DNA of 54,118 nt from Pseudomonas gingeri (GTDB lineage: Bacteria > Pseudomonadota > Gammaproteobacteria > Pseudomonadales > Pseudomonadaceae), in contig NZ_JACAQA010000036.1 in assembly GCF_013385425.1 (NCBI RefSeq), positions 59,271 to 113,388 on the forward strand, written 5' to 3'. Under the pieces are notes generated by a model that searched no databases, had not been told where the DNA came from, and saw only the letters and a list, made by a program, of their open reading frames with translations. Position numbers and translations under genes: made by a program. Below, one piece after another: positions 7,649 to 15,915 of the stretch (within the stretch, counting starts at the first letter, position 1; every line of letters starts with the position of its first letter).

Positions 7649-8749
7649 TCAGATCCCGGACTTGATCTTGGTCCAGGCCCGCGTGCGGGCCCGTTCGGCC
7701 TTCTGGTCCAGGGGCTGCAAGGTGTAGAGGGTCTTCATCGCCGCTTCGGTCGGGTACAGGTTGGCGTTGTGGCGGATCGCCGGATCCACCATTTCGGTGG
7801 CGTCCTTGTTCGGGTTCGGATACCCGACAAAGTCGCTGATCGGCGCGATCACCTGGGGTTGCAGCAGGTAGTTGATAAAGGTGTAGGCGTCCTGGGTGTC
7901 CTTCGCCCCCTTGGGGATCGCCAGCATATCGAACCAGATCGGCGCGCCTTCCTTGGGCAGGCGCATGTCCACCACCACACCGTTCTTGGCGTCCTTGGCG
8001 CGGTTGGCGGCCTGGGAGAAGCTGCCGGAATAGCCGACGGCCACACAGATGTCACCGTTGGCAATGTCCGCCATGTACTTGGACGAGTGGAAATAGGTGA
8101 TGTACGGACGGATCTTCAGCAGCAGCGCCTCGGCTTTTTCATAGTCCTTGGGGTTGTTGCTGTTGGGGTTCAGGCCCAGGTGCTGCAAGGCCAGCGGCAG
8201 GATCTCCGACGGTGAGTCGAGCAGGGCGACGCCGCACTGCTTGAGCTTGCTGATGTTCTCTTCCTTGAAGATCAGGTCCCAGCTGTCCACCGGCGCGTTG
8301 TCGCCCAGTGCCGCCTTGACCTTGGCCGGGTTGAAGCCGATCAGGATGGTGCCGTACATATAGGGCACGGCGAACTTGTTGCCCGGGTCGTTGGCCTCGA
8401 TCAGCTTCATCAGCTTGGGATCCAGGTGGTTCCAGTTCGGGATCTTGCTGCGGTCCAGGGGTTGGAACACGCCGGCCTCGATCTGCTTGGCGAGGAACAC
8501 GTTGGACGGCACCACCACGTCATAGCCGGAGTTGCCGGTGAGCAGCTTGGCTTCCAGGGCCTCGTTGGTGTCGAAGATGTCGTAGACCAGCTTGACCTGG
8601 GTGTTCTGGGCCTTGAAGTCGTCCAGGGCCTTGGGGGTGATGTAGTCGAACCAGTTGTAGACCCGCAGGGTGCGCTCCTCGGCATGGACGGCGGTGCTGA
8701 GCACGGCGGCGCAAAGGGCTGGGGCAATAAGACGCTTGAGCTTGTTCAT
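7649..8749 (-). CDS. Periplasmic polyamine-binding protein (PotF/SpuD family)
   Basis: The 366-residue product is the substrate-binding part of a spermidine/putrescine ABC importer. It has a signal peptide (residues 1-22, ending AVHA), then the family opening LRVYNWFDYITPKALDDF, and later VVPSNVFLAKQIEAG, PYMYGTILIGFNP, GYSGSFSQAA and FINYLLQP, all in the order seen in PotF and SpuD/SpuE. No permease or ATPase gene is adjacent, so it probably shares a transporter encoded elsewhere. It lies 12 bp downstream of the acetylpolyamine amidohydrolase on the same strand, so the two are one transcription unit. The pairing matches the P. aeruginosa arrangement of an acetylpolyamine amidohydrolase with a PotF-like gene, and suggests uptake of free or acetylated polyamines. 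Confidence 0.92.
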   Translation of the reverse strand: MNKLKRLIAPALCAAVLSTAVHAEERTLRVYNWFDYITPKALDDFKAQNTQVKLVYDIFDTNEALEAKLLTGNSGYDVVVPSNVFLAKQIEAGVFQPLDRSKIPNWNHLDPKLMKLIEANDPGNKFAVPYMYGTILIGFNPAKVKAALGDNAPVDSWDLIFKEENISKLKQCGVALLDSPSEILPLALQHLGLNPNSNNPKDYEKAEALLLKIRPYITYFHSSKYMADIANGDICVAVGYSGSFSQAANRAKDAKNGVVVDMRLPKEGAPIWFDMLAIPKGAKDTQDAYTFINYLLQPQVIAPISDFVGYPNPNKDATEMVDPAIRHNANLYPTEAAMKTLYTLQPLDQKAERARTRAWTKIKSGI

Positions 8750-8761
8750 TGTTCTAATTCC

Positions 8762-9793
<1,032 letters not shown>

Positions 9794-10093
9794 TTATTGT
9801 TCTCCGATAGCGTGGGCTTGGCGTCATTCTTGATGCCCGGCGCCTTTGGGAGAACGGTGGGAGCGGCCAAAAGGGGATCAATATGGCCAAAATATATGTC
9901 CTGATTTCGCCCCTGAACGGAGCGAAGGGCGACGCCGTGGCCTGAAAAGGCGCACGCACGGGGGTTAGTTGTTACGGATTTTTTCGGACAGCCTTACAGA
10001 GGCAACCTGCCGCCGCGATCCGCTTTGCCCGACAGTGGTCCTTGATAAGGATGGATACATTCTCGCCTCCGATAACTCCAGGTAGGGAATGAC
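9794..10093. other. Intergenic region between divergent aphA and autotransporter genes
   Basis: This 300-bp gap must hold the promoters of both neighbours. A Shine-Dalgarno sequence (AGGTAGGG) precedes the autotransporter ATG. A GGCCAAAA...ATGGCCAAAA direct repeat is present at about 9866-9897. I see no strong -35/-10 pair and no small gene. Confidence 0.5.
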
Positions 10094-12628
10094 ATGCCGC
10101 CGATACAACACCCCCTTGGCTGGGCCGTTGCGCTAGCCCTTTGCACTGCCTTCGCGCCACCCCTGCTGGCTTCCAGCCGGGTGAGCCGGGGCGACACGCT
10201 GTATGTGGAGCATCTGGGCGATGCCTCGTCGATCATGGCGTCGAGCGCCGATGGGCTTTTTACCTGGCGCAATATCTCCCTGCGCAACGATGGCGTGGTG
10301 AAAGGCCTGAGTGGCTCGGGTGTCCGTGCCTACGGTAACGGCGCGGTGTTGAACTGGGGGCGTATCTCCGGCCATCGTACCGAGGGTGTTTTTCTCACGG
10401 GGTACAACGGGGTCAGGATCGACGGGCTGGCGCGGGTAGAAAACTACGGCGTTATCGAGGCCGATGTGCCTAAGGGTGTCGGCACCTCTTCAGGGATCTC
10501 GATAGGCCGCGGCCTGGTGGTCAACGCCGAGGATGCACTGATCCAGGGGCCCAGCTTTGGCATCCTGGGCCAGGGCAAAGGTCCGATCAATGTGGTGAAC
10601 CGCGGCATTATTCGTGGGCACCGGGGGATCAGGCTCAATGGCAATCACGATGACAGCGTGACCAACCATGGCTTGATCGAAACCACCTACATACAAAACC
10701 AGGACCCCCATGGCTCGACCGCAAGCGCCTATATGAAAGGTGCCTACCGCGCCGGCACGGCGATAGACCTGGGAGGCGGCAACGATACCTTGGCGCTGTA
10801 CAGCGGCTCCCAGGTGTTCGGGGCCATCGACGGCGGCAGCGGCTCGGACCTGTTGCTCCTCGAGGGCGGCAGCGGCATGTTGGGGAACACGCGCAATTTT
10901 GAATCACTGTCGGTCAACCAGGGCACCTGGACCTTGACCGGCCCGGCGGATTTCAGCACCCAGGCCCGTGTCGGCAACGGCGCGGCGTTGATCAACAACG
11001 GTGGGATCACCGGCGCCACCTGGGTTGATCAGTTTGGTGTCTATTCCGGCAGCGGCAGTACCGACAGCCTGGTGGTCAACGGGACGATGTTCGCCAACTC
11101 CCAGTCGGGTGCACCTGTCGTCACGCGTGATCTCACGATGGGCCCTTCCTCGGTGCTGGTGTATGGCATTGACCACGATGGCGGCAGTTCGACCGTCGAC
11201 GTTGGTGGCACGGCCTATCTGCAAGGGGCAACGCTGGTCCTGCGACCAACGGCCGAGAGTGTGCCCTCGACCAGTGCGCATACGGTCCTGCGGGCCGGCC
11301 AGGTTGAAGGCGCCTTTCACAAGGTGACCAGCGATCTGGCTTTCATGACTTACAGACTGTCCTATACCCCCACCGACGTCGGGCTGATCTATAGCCGCAA
11401 CTATGTGCCCCTGGAGCAGATCGCCGAATCCGGGAACGCCAAGCGCCTGGCGGCGAGCCTCGGGCAGACCGCCTACTTCGCCCCGGCCGCTGCACCCGAC
11501 GGGCAGAAGGTCGATGACACCACGGCCGCGACGATGACCTCGGCCGGGCAGACGCCGCAGCCTCCGGCCCTGGTCTCCAGCCTGATCACGAGTAACGCCG
11601 CGACGGCGAGAATCGCCATGAGTCAGCTTTCGGGCAGCCACAATGCCAACCTGGGCAATGCGACCCTGGGCGGTGTCGGCCAGGTCGGTGGCGGCATGCT
11701 CTCGGCGATGCGCCAGTGGAGCGACGACCGTCGTTTGCCCGGCTTCGAGACCTCCTCCGGCAGACCTGCGACGCTGGCGTTCGATGCGGATAGCCGTGGC
11801 GCAAAGGGCCGGGTGTGGGTTCACGGCCTGGGTAACGCGGGTAAATTCGAGAGCAGCCAGCAGAACGATCAGGCCATGCAGCGCAAGACCCAAGGCTTGC
11901 TGATCGGCAGCGACTGGGCACGGGTCGCCGATTGGCGCTTCGGGGTGGTGGGCGGTCAATCGCAGACGCGCCTGGATGGCAGCCATTTCAAGGGTACGAT
12001 CGACAGCTGGCATCTGGGGGCGTACGCGCTGCATCAGAGCGGTCCCTGGGCGACCCGTCTCGGTGCCGTTCATAGTCGCCATGATGGCAACACCCGGCGT
12101 GATGTGGCTTTCGCGGGGTTCAGTGAGCGTCTATCGGGCAGGCACCAGGCCAGCAGCCAGCAGGTGTTCAGCGAGATCGGCTACGCCCTGGGCTTTGGCA
12201 CCCTGAGTGTGGAACCCTTTGCCGGCCTCGACTATCAGCGCTATCACCGTCGCGGCTACACGGAAAAAGGCGGCGATGCGGCCTTGAGCGTCAAGGCCCA
12301 CTCCCAAGGCAATCTGCGCAGTACCCTGGGCGCGCGGTTTGCCCAGCAGCACCAGCTGGATCGCGGCATGAGCCTGGCGCCGCGCCTCAGCGCCGGCTGG
12401 AAACACCGGTATGGTGGCCTTACCCATGCCGTGATGCAGTCGTCGGCGTTGGGCGGCGATGCGTTCGAGATCCGCAGCGCCACGCTGGATCGCGACAGTC
12501 TGGTGGTGGACGCGGGACTGGATTGGCGGTTCTCCGAGAACCATGCCCTGGGCGTCGGTTATACCGGGGAAATCGCCGACAATCGCCAACTGCACGGTGT
12601 TCAGGGTGAATGGACCTTGCGCTTCTGA
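10094..12628 (+). CDS. Autotransporter with C-terminal outer-membrane beta-barrel
   Basis: An 844-residue type Va autotransporter. A signal peptide covers about residues 1-27 (hydrophobic WAVALALCTAFAPPLLAS). The passenger (~30-520) is a beta-helix type: repeated short motifs such as VVKGLSGSGVRAYGNGAVLNWG, NYGVIEAD, NRGIIRGHRGIRLNG and NHGLIETT, then Gly/Ser-Asp stretches (GGGNDTLALYSGS, GGSGSDLLLLEGG). A linker leads to the barrel (~570-844), with alternating aromatic strands (VWVHGLGNAGKFESS, WRFGVVGGQSQTRLDGS, SVEPFAGLDYQRY) and the required terminal aromatic residue (GEWTLRF). No protease triad is evident, so the passenger probably stays attached and serves in adhesion or surface interaction. 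It converges on the AraC regulator 15 bp away. Confidence 0.92.
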   Translation: MPPIQHPLGWAVALALCTAFAPPLLASSRVSRGDTLYVEHLGDASSIMASSADGLFTWRNISLRNDGVVKGLSGSGVRAYGNGAVLNWGRISGHRTEGVFLTGYNGVRIDGLARVENYGVIEADVPKGVGTSSGISIGRGLVVNAEDALIQGPSFGILGQGKGPINVVNRGIIRGHRGIRLNGNHDDSVTNHGLIETTYIQNQDPHGSTASAYMKGAYRAGTAIDLGGGNDTLALYSGSQVFGAIDGGSGSDLLLLEGGSGMLGNTRNFESLSVNQGTWTLTGPADFSTQARVGNGAALINNGGITGATWVDQFGVYSGSGSTDSLVVNGTMFANSQSGAPVVTRDLTMGPSSVLVYGIDHDGGSSTVDVGGTAYLQGATLVLRPTAESVPSTSAHTVLRAGQVEGAFHKVTSDLAFMTYRLSYTPTDVGLIYSRNYVPLEQIAESGNAKRLAASLGQTAYFAPAAAPDGQKVDDTTAATMTSAGQTPQPPALVSSLITSNAATARIAMSQLSGSHNANLGNATLGGVGQVGGGMLSAMRQWSDDRRLPGFETSSGRPATLAFDADSRGAKGRVWVHGLGNAGKFESSQQNDQAMQRKTQGLLIGSDWARVADWRFGVVGGQSQTRLDGSHFKGTIDSWHLGAYALHQSGPWATRLGAVHSRHDGNTRRDVAFAGFSERLSGRHQASSQQVFSEIGYALGFGTLSVEPFAGLDYQRYHRRGYTEKGGDAALSVKAHSQGNLRSTLGARFAQQHQLDRGMSLAPRLSAGWKHRYGGLTHAVMQSSALGGDAFEIRSATLDRDSLVVDAGLDWRFSENHALGVGYTGEIADNRQLHGVQGEWTLRF

Positions 12629-12643
12629 GCCGCTGTTCGCGTC

Positions 12644-13636
12644 TTATGGGCGGAACTGACTCGGGCTGACCCCGCTCCAGCGCACGAAGGCGTGGCGGAA
12701 GCTGGCGGTTTCGCTGAAGCCCAGCTCATCGGCGATGCGGTGAATCGGTAGCCGGGCTTCCCCGAGCAGTTGTTTGGCGCGTTCGAAGCGCAGTTCGTCG
12801 AGCAGTTCCTGGTAGCTGCAACCGAGGTCATTGAGGTGGCGGCGCAGGGTGCGGGCCGAACACTTCATCTGCTCGGCCAGACCTTCCAGGCCCGGCGCGG
12901 TGTGCAGTTGCGCGGCGAGCAACTGGCGGATGCGCCCCAGCCACGCCTGGCGGCCGGTGAATTCGAGGTTGTGCTTGCGACAACGCTCGGCCATGGCCTG
13001 GTGGGTAATGGCGTCGGCCAGGGGCAAGGGTTGTTCCAGCCAGTGCCGGTCGAAGGCGAACGCGTTGCTGTCGGCCGAGAATTGCCGCGGGCAGTCGAAG
13101 CTGTCGCTGTAGTTGGCCTGATAGTCCGGTGCTTCGTGCTCGAAACGAGCCGCCAGCAAGGGCAGTGGGTGGCCGAGCAGGTCGTCGCAGATGACTTTCA
13201 GCGAGACCAGGCACAGCTCGGTGTTGAACACCGCCAACTGCGGGTTCTCCCGATAGTCCGCGGCGGTGAACCAGATGCGCTCGCCGTCGGTTTCCAGGCT
13301 CAGTTCGAAGAGTGTTCCCAATAGCGCCGGATAACGCAGGGCCAGGCGCAAAGCGTCACCGAAGGTGGCACTGGTGAGCAGGGCGTAGCCGAGTATGCCG
13401 TAGGCCGACACATGCATGCGCCGGCCCAGCTCCAGGCCGATTTCCCGGCGCAGGGCCACGGCATTGGCGCACACCTGCATCTCCTGGTTGGTGGTGATGC
13501 GGGTGTCGGCGCGGCTCAGGTCGGCGGCGCTGATGCCGCTGCCGGCCAGCAGTGCATCGCTGGCAATGCCCTTGTCGCGGAAGGCGTTGAGCACCAGGGA
13601 GACGGCGTTGAGGGTGGTGAGGTGAGAGTGGAGCAT
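12644..13636 (-). CDS. AraC-family transcriptional regulator with arabinose-binding-type N-terminal domain (OruR-like)
   Basis: I take the start at 13636 (MLHSHLTTLN), with AAGGA upstream, giving 330 residues; an upstream in-frame extension runs into REP-element DNA and is not credible. Residues ~20-200 form the effector domain found in the OruR/ArgR-like branch (GLELGRRMHVSAYGILGYALLTSATF is diagnostic). Residues ~230-330 hold the double helix-turn-helix: LAEQMKCSARTLRRHLNDLG and IHRIADELGFSETASFRHAFVRWSGVSPSQFR. Related regulators respond to ornithine, arginine or other amino compounds. Its target is not evident; the convergent autotransporter shares no promoter with it. A REPIN separates it from the DUF6124 gene upstream. 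Confidence 0.9.
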   Translation of the reverse strand: MLHSHLTTLNAVSLVLNAFRDKGIASDALLAGSGISAADLSRADTRITTNQEMQVCANAVALRREIGLELGRRMHVSAYGILGYALLTSATFGDALRLALRYPALLGTLFELSLETDGERIWFTAADYRENPQLAVFNTELCLVSLKVICDDLLGHPLPLLAARFEHEAPDYQANYSDSFDCPRQFSADSNAFAFDRHWLEQPLPLADAITHQAMAERCRKHNLEFTGRQAWLGRIRQLLAAQLHTAPGLEGLAEQMKCSARTLRRHLNDLGCSYQELLDELRFERAKQLLGEARLPIHRIADELGFSETASFRHAFVRWSGVSPSQFRP

Positions 13637-13735
13637 GCTCGATTCCATCCTTGCGAGGTATGGGAATCGAGCAAGTTGTGTGCCGACGGCTGACGGATGG
13701 GGACAGCACGGATTTTGTGGTGTGGTGCCATCTGA

Positions 13736-13825
13736 TGTGGGAGCGGAGCTTGCCCGCGAAGAACGATAACGCGGTGTCTCTGAAAAACCGCGGCGTCTTC
13801 TTCGCGGGCAAGCTCCGCTCCCACA
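13736..13825. repeat. REPIN (paired REP palindromes), CGGAGCTTGCCCGCGAAG type
   Basis: TGTGGGAGCGGAGCTTGCC.. at 13736-13763 is followed, after a spacer with a CGCGG core, by its exact reverse complement at 13798-13825. The 28-bp arms are identical. This is the usual non-autonomous REP doublet of Pseudomonas, moved by a RAYT transposase; none is encoded in this window. It lies upstream of the AraC gene and downstream of the DUF6124 gene. Confidence 0.92.
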
Positions 13826-13859
13826 CAGGCTCCGTTCCCACAAAAGCTAGGGGGGCGTT

Positions 13860-14255
13860 TCAGGTCGGTGTCGGTTGCGACCCCGCCAACAACGCATCGA
13901 CTACCGCCCGAGCCATTTCCACCGAATGGATCATCGACCAGATCAGCCCGCGTTCGACGCCGCTGCCGTATTCGGTGATTTCATCGGAGACCTCCTCGGC
14001 GCAGCGCAGCATCAATGACACATGGATCAGCGCCTGCTCGGCGCTGATGCCTTCCTGCACGTTGAACAGCGAGAGGTGACGGCCGTCGTTGACGCAGCCG
14101 GGGCGGGCGGCGGTTTCTTTCAGGGCGGCGAGCAACGGCGGTTCGTGGCGTTGGCTGTTGAGGACCTGCAAGAGGTCGGCATTGGCTTTCTTGAGAATGG
14201 CGGTGATCCGGGCGCGGGCGGTCCTGCTGGGCGGATCAGGGATTAGCTTGTCCAT
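13860..14255 (-). CDS. DUF6124 family protein
   Basis: A 131-residue protein of a family confined largely to Pseudomonas. Family signs are the start MDKLIPDPP, the LFNVQEGISAEQALIHVSLMLRCAEE segment and the closing WSMIHSVEMARAVVDALLAG. Its role is not known. It is probably cytoplasmic and helical, with no signal peptide or membrane segment. The ribosome site AGGAG is part of the sequence CCAATAGGAG just before the ATG, which is complementary to a loop of the C4-type RNA encoded directly upstream (14310-14386). Translation is therefore probably held down by that RNA. A paralogue lies at 52339-52761. In phages, the gene in this position behind C4 is an antirepressor, but this protein does not resemble one. 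Confidence 0.85.
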   Translation of the reverse strand: MDKLIPDPPSRTARARITAILKKANADLLQVLNSQRHEPPLLAALKETAARPGCVNDGRHLSLFNVQEGISAEQALIHVSLMLRCAEEVSDEITEYGSGVERGLIWSMIHSVEMARAVVDALLAGSQPTPT

Positions 14256-14262
14256 GATGTAC

Positions 14263-14303
14263 TCCTATTGGCGCATGGGAGCCGACACCGGTCGCTGCTA
14301 AAC
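14263..14303 (-). promoter_or_regulatory. C4 target site (a/b elements) over the DUF6124 ribosome site
   Basis: Read on the minus strand, GTTTAGCAGC (a element, 14303-14294) is followed 22 nt later by GCCAATAGGA (b element, 14272-14263), which runs into the AGGAG ribosome site. The b element is complementary over 10 nt to the loop TCCTATTGGC of the upstream C4-type RNA. The a element plus the next bases (GCGACCGG) is complementary to CCGGTC..TGCTAA of the same RNA with a 2-nt bulge. Confidence 0.75.
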
Positions 14304-14309
14304 GATGGG

Positions 14310-14386
14310 GGTGGCAGCTGTACGCGGGTTAGCAGACCGGCCAATAGGAAACCGGCGCACCCGAAGGTGCCCCACGCACAGCCACC
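14310..14386 (-). ncRNA. C4-type antisense RNA
   Basis: On the minus strand a 77-nt three-way-junction structure can be drawn. The outer stem pairs GGTGGCTGT with ACA(GCT)GCCACC. Hairpin one is GCACC-TTCG-GGTGC. Hairpin two is CCGG closed around TTTCCTATTGG and CCGG. The loop of hairpin two (TCCTATTGGC) and the strand TGCTAAC are antisense to the ribosome-site region of the DUF6124 gene that follows. This is the arrangement of the C4 RNA of phages P1 and P7 (an Rfam family), in which the RNA is cut from the same transcript that it then represses. A second a/b pair lies upstream (14440-14463), as in P1. The structure was folded by eye. Confidence 0.78.
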
Positions 14387-14439
14387 ATAAACCTGGGGGC
14401 ATTGAAAACGCCGGCCATGAAAAATGGAGGCGTTGTGCG

Positions 14440-14463
14440 CCTATTGGACACGAGCTGCTAAAC
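14440..14463 (-). promoter_or_regulatory. Upstream copy of the C4 target elements
   Basis: On the minus strand GTTTAGCAGC (14463-14454) is followed 6 nt later by CCAATAGG (14447-14440). Both repeat the a and b elements found at the DUF6124 start, although no gene begins here. Between this copy and the C4 RNA lies an AACGCC...GGCGTT hairpin followed by TTT. This duplicated a/b pair may act as a decoy or processing site. Confidence 0.6.
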
Positions 14464-14467
14464 CCGT

Positions 14468-14487
14468 TCACTGCAATTGGGCAGTGA
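14468..14487. promoter_or_regulatory. Inverted repeat TCACTGC-N6-GCAGTGA upstream of the C4/DUF6124 unit
   Basis: A perfect 7-bp inverted repeat with a 6-bp spacer (AATTGG) lies just upstream of the first C4 target copy. It could be an operator for the promoter of the C4-DUF6124 transcript or a 5' hairpin. I cannot assign a regulator. Confidence 0.45.
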
Positions 14488-14663
14488 CAAACGGAGACTA
14501 GTCACGTGGCTGGACAGGCGCAAGGCGTTGGGATTTTCTAGGAAATGTCGCTCAAGAAAAAGCGATTTGTCTGGTGCTGAGGTTGTTCTGCCCAGGTTTT
14601 TTCAATCCCGGTGAGTGAATGGGTTGGCCTCAACACTGCCGTCTTGGGGCCGAACACGGACCT

Positions 14664-14737
14664 TGTAGGAGCAGGGCTTGCCCGCGAAGGGGCCCTTGAG
14701 GACGCCAAAAGCTTCGCGGGCAAGCCCTGCTCCTACA
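14664..14737. repeat. REPIN, GCAGGGCTTGCCCGCGAAG type
   Basis: TGTAGGAGCAGGGCTTGCCC.. (from 14664) is repeated in reverse complement ending at 14737, with an internal spacer containing GCCCTTGAGGACGCCAAAAGC. It lies between the C4 leader and the asparaginase stop. Confidence 0.92.
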
Positions 14738-14786
14738 GGTTCCTTGTGTTCTTGAGATCAAGCAGGACCCCAGTCAACGAGGTGGT

Positions 14787-15782
14787 TCAGCTCAACTCGC
14801 CACACAGGTCCAGCTCGACCAAGCGCCGCACTTCAGCCTGCTCCAGGCCCGCCCCCAACAACGCATGCAGCTTGCCGAACACCGCCTCACGGGTCATGCC
14901 GCCGCCGGACAGCACGCCGACACCACGCAAACGGCTACCCGCCTCATACACATCCAGCTCGACGCCGCCTTCATGGCACTGGGTGATCGCGACCACCACG
15001 ATCCCCAGCTTCTGCGCGCGCTGGAGGCTGGCGAGGAACGCCGGGTTATCGCTCGGCCCGGTACCGCTGCCGAAGCACTCCAGCACCAGTGCCTGGATAC
15101 CGCTGTCGATCAGGCCATCCAACTGCGCGGCAGCGATGCCCGGAACCAGCGGCAACACACCGACCGTCGTCAGTTGTCGGGCCTGACCGTAGCCCAGTTG
15201 CACCGGCAAGGTCTGCGCCTTGGCCACGCCGCCCGTACGCTTCAGCGCCGCAAACGGATGCCGGCCAAAGCTGCGAATCTTCGCGCAACGGGTCGGCGAA
15301 AGCATCTCGCCGTGGAAATGCAGGTGCACCCCCGGCGCCAAGCCCTGGCCCAACGCGACCAGCGCACCGCAGACGTTCTCCCAGGCATCGCTGTCCGGCA
15401 CGCCTGCCGGCAACATCGAACCAGTAAACACCACCGGAGCCGGCAACCCCAGCAGTTGGAAGCTCATCGCCGCCGCGCTGTACGCCAGGGTGTCGGTGCC
15501 GTGCAGGATCAGCACGCTGTCGCACTGTTGCACCTGCACCGCATCGACCACCGCATCCCGCAGGCGCAGCCAGTACTCGGGGGTCATATTGGCGCTGTCG
15601 ATCAGCGGGGCCATTTCACGGAAACACCAGTCCGGCACTTTCAGGCCGCTGAGCTGTTCGCGCATCCGCGCTTCGAAACCGGACGCCGGGGCCAGGCCGT
15701 TGGCGCTGGCCTGCATGCCGATGGTGCCGCCGGTATAGAGGACCATGACGCGTTGTGCGGCAGGATAAGAGACGGAAGTCAT
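14787..15782 (-). CDS. ansA: Asparaginase, type I (cytoplasmic)
   Basis: A 331-residue L-asparaginase that hydrolyses asparagine to aspartate and ammonia. The nucleophile threonine is T20 in YTGGTIGM, and the second catalytic cluster is LILHGTDT, with the partner lysine in AKIRSF. There is no signal peptide, which with the length points to the cytoplasmic type I enzyme rather than the periplasmic type II. The start at 15782 has AGGAG seven bases upstream; an in-frame ATG 54 bp earlier lacks one. It follows the AGCS symporter on the same strand (133-bp gap with a hairpin), and aspartase lies further upstream. Together the three genes would import and degrade asparagine or aspartate to fumarate. 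Confidence 0.9.
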   Translation of the reverse strand: MTSVSYPAAQRVMVLYTGGTIGMQASANGLAPASGFEARMREQLSGLKVPDWCFREMAPLIDSANMTPEYWLRLRDAVVDAVQVQQCDSVLILHGTDTLAYSAAAMSFQLLGLPAPVVFTGSMLPAGVPDSDAWENVCGALVALGQGLAPGVHLHFHGEMLSPTRCAKIRSFGRHPFAALKRTGGVAKAQTLPVQLGYGQARQLTTVGVLPLVPGIAAAQLDGLIDSGIQALVLECFGSGTGPSDNPAFLASLQRAQKLGIVVVAITQCHEGGVELDVYEAGSRLRGVGVLSGGGMTREAVFGKLHALLGAGLEQAEVRRLVELDLCGELS

Positions 15783-15848
15783 TGCGGGTTCTCCTGGACG
15801 AATGCACCGTGCGCCGCAGCATGCCTGCGTGCGCAAGGTGTGTCACGT

Positions 15849-15869
15849 CAGGTGGCAGGACGCCACCTG
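15849..15869. terminator. Hairpin between the symporter and asparaginase genes
   Basis: CAGGTGGC-AGGAC-GCCACCTG is a perfect 8-bp stem without a T-run, 47 bp past the symporter stop. It may reduce read-through into the asparaginase gene or stabilise the upstream mRNA. Confidence 0.45.
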
Positions 15870-15915
15870 GTAAGGTCTGTCGCGTCGGACGGCAGGGCGC
15901 CGCCCGTGGGAGCGA

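Noticed and set aside
13637..13843. Long N-terminal extension of the AraC regulator
   Set aside because: The extra 69 codons read through a REPIN and have no ribosome site; the start at 13636 gives the family length.
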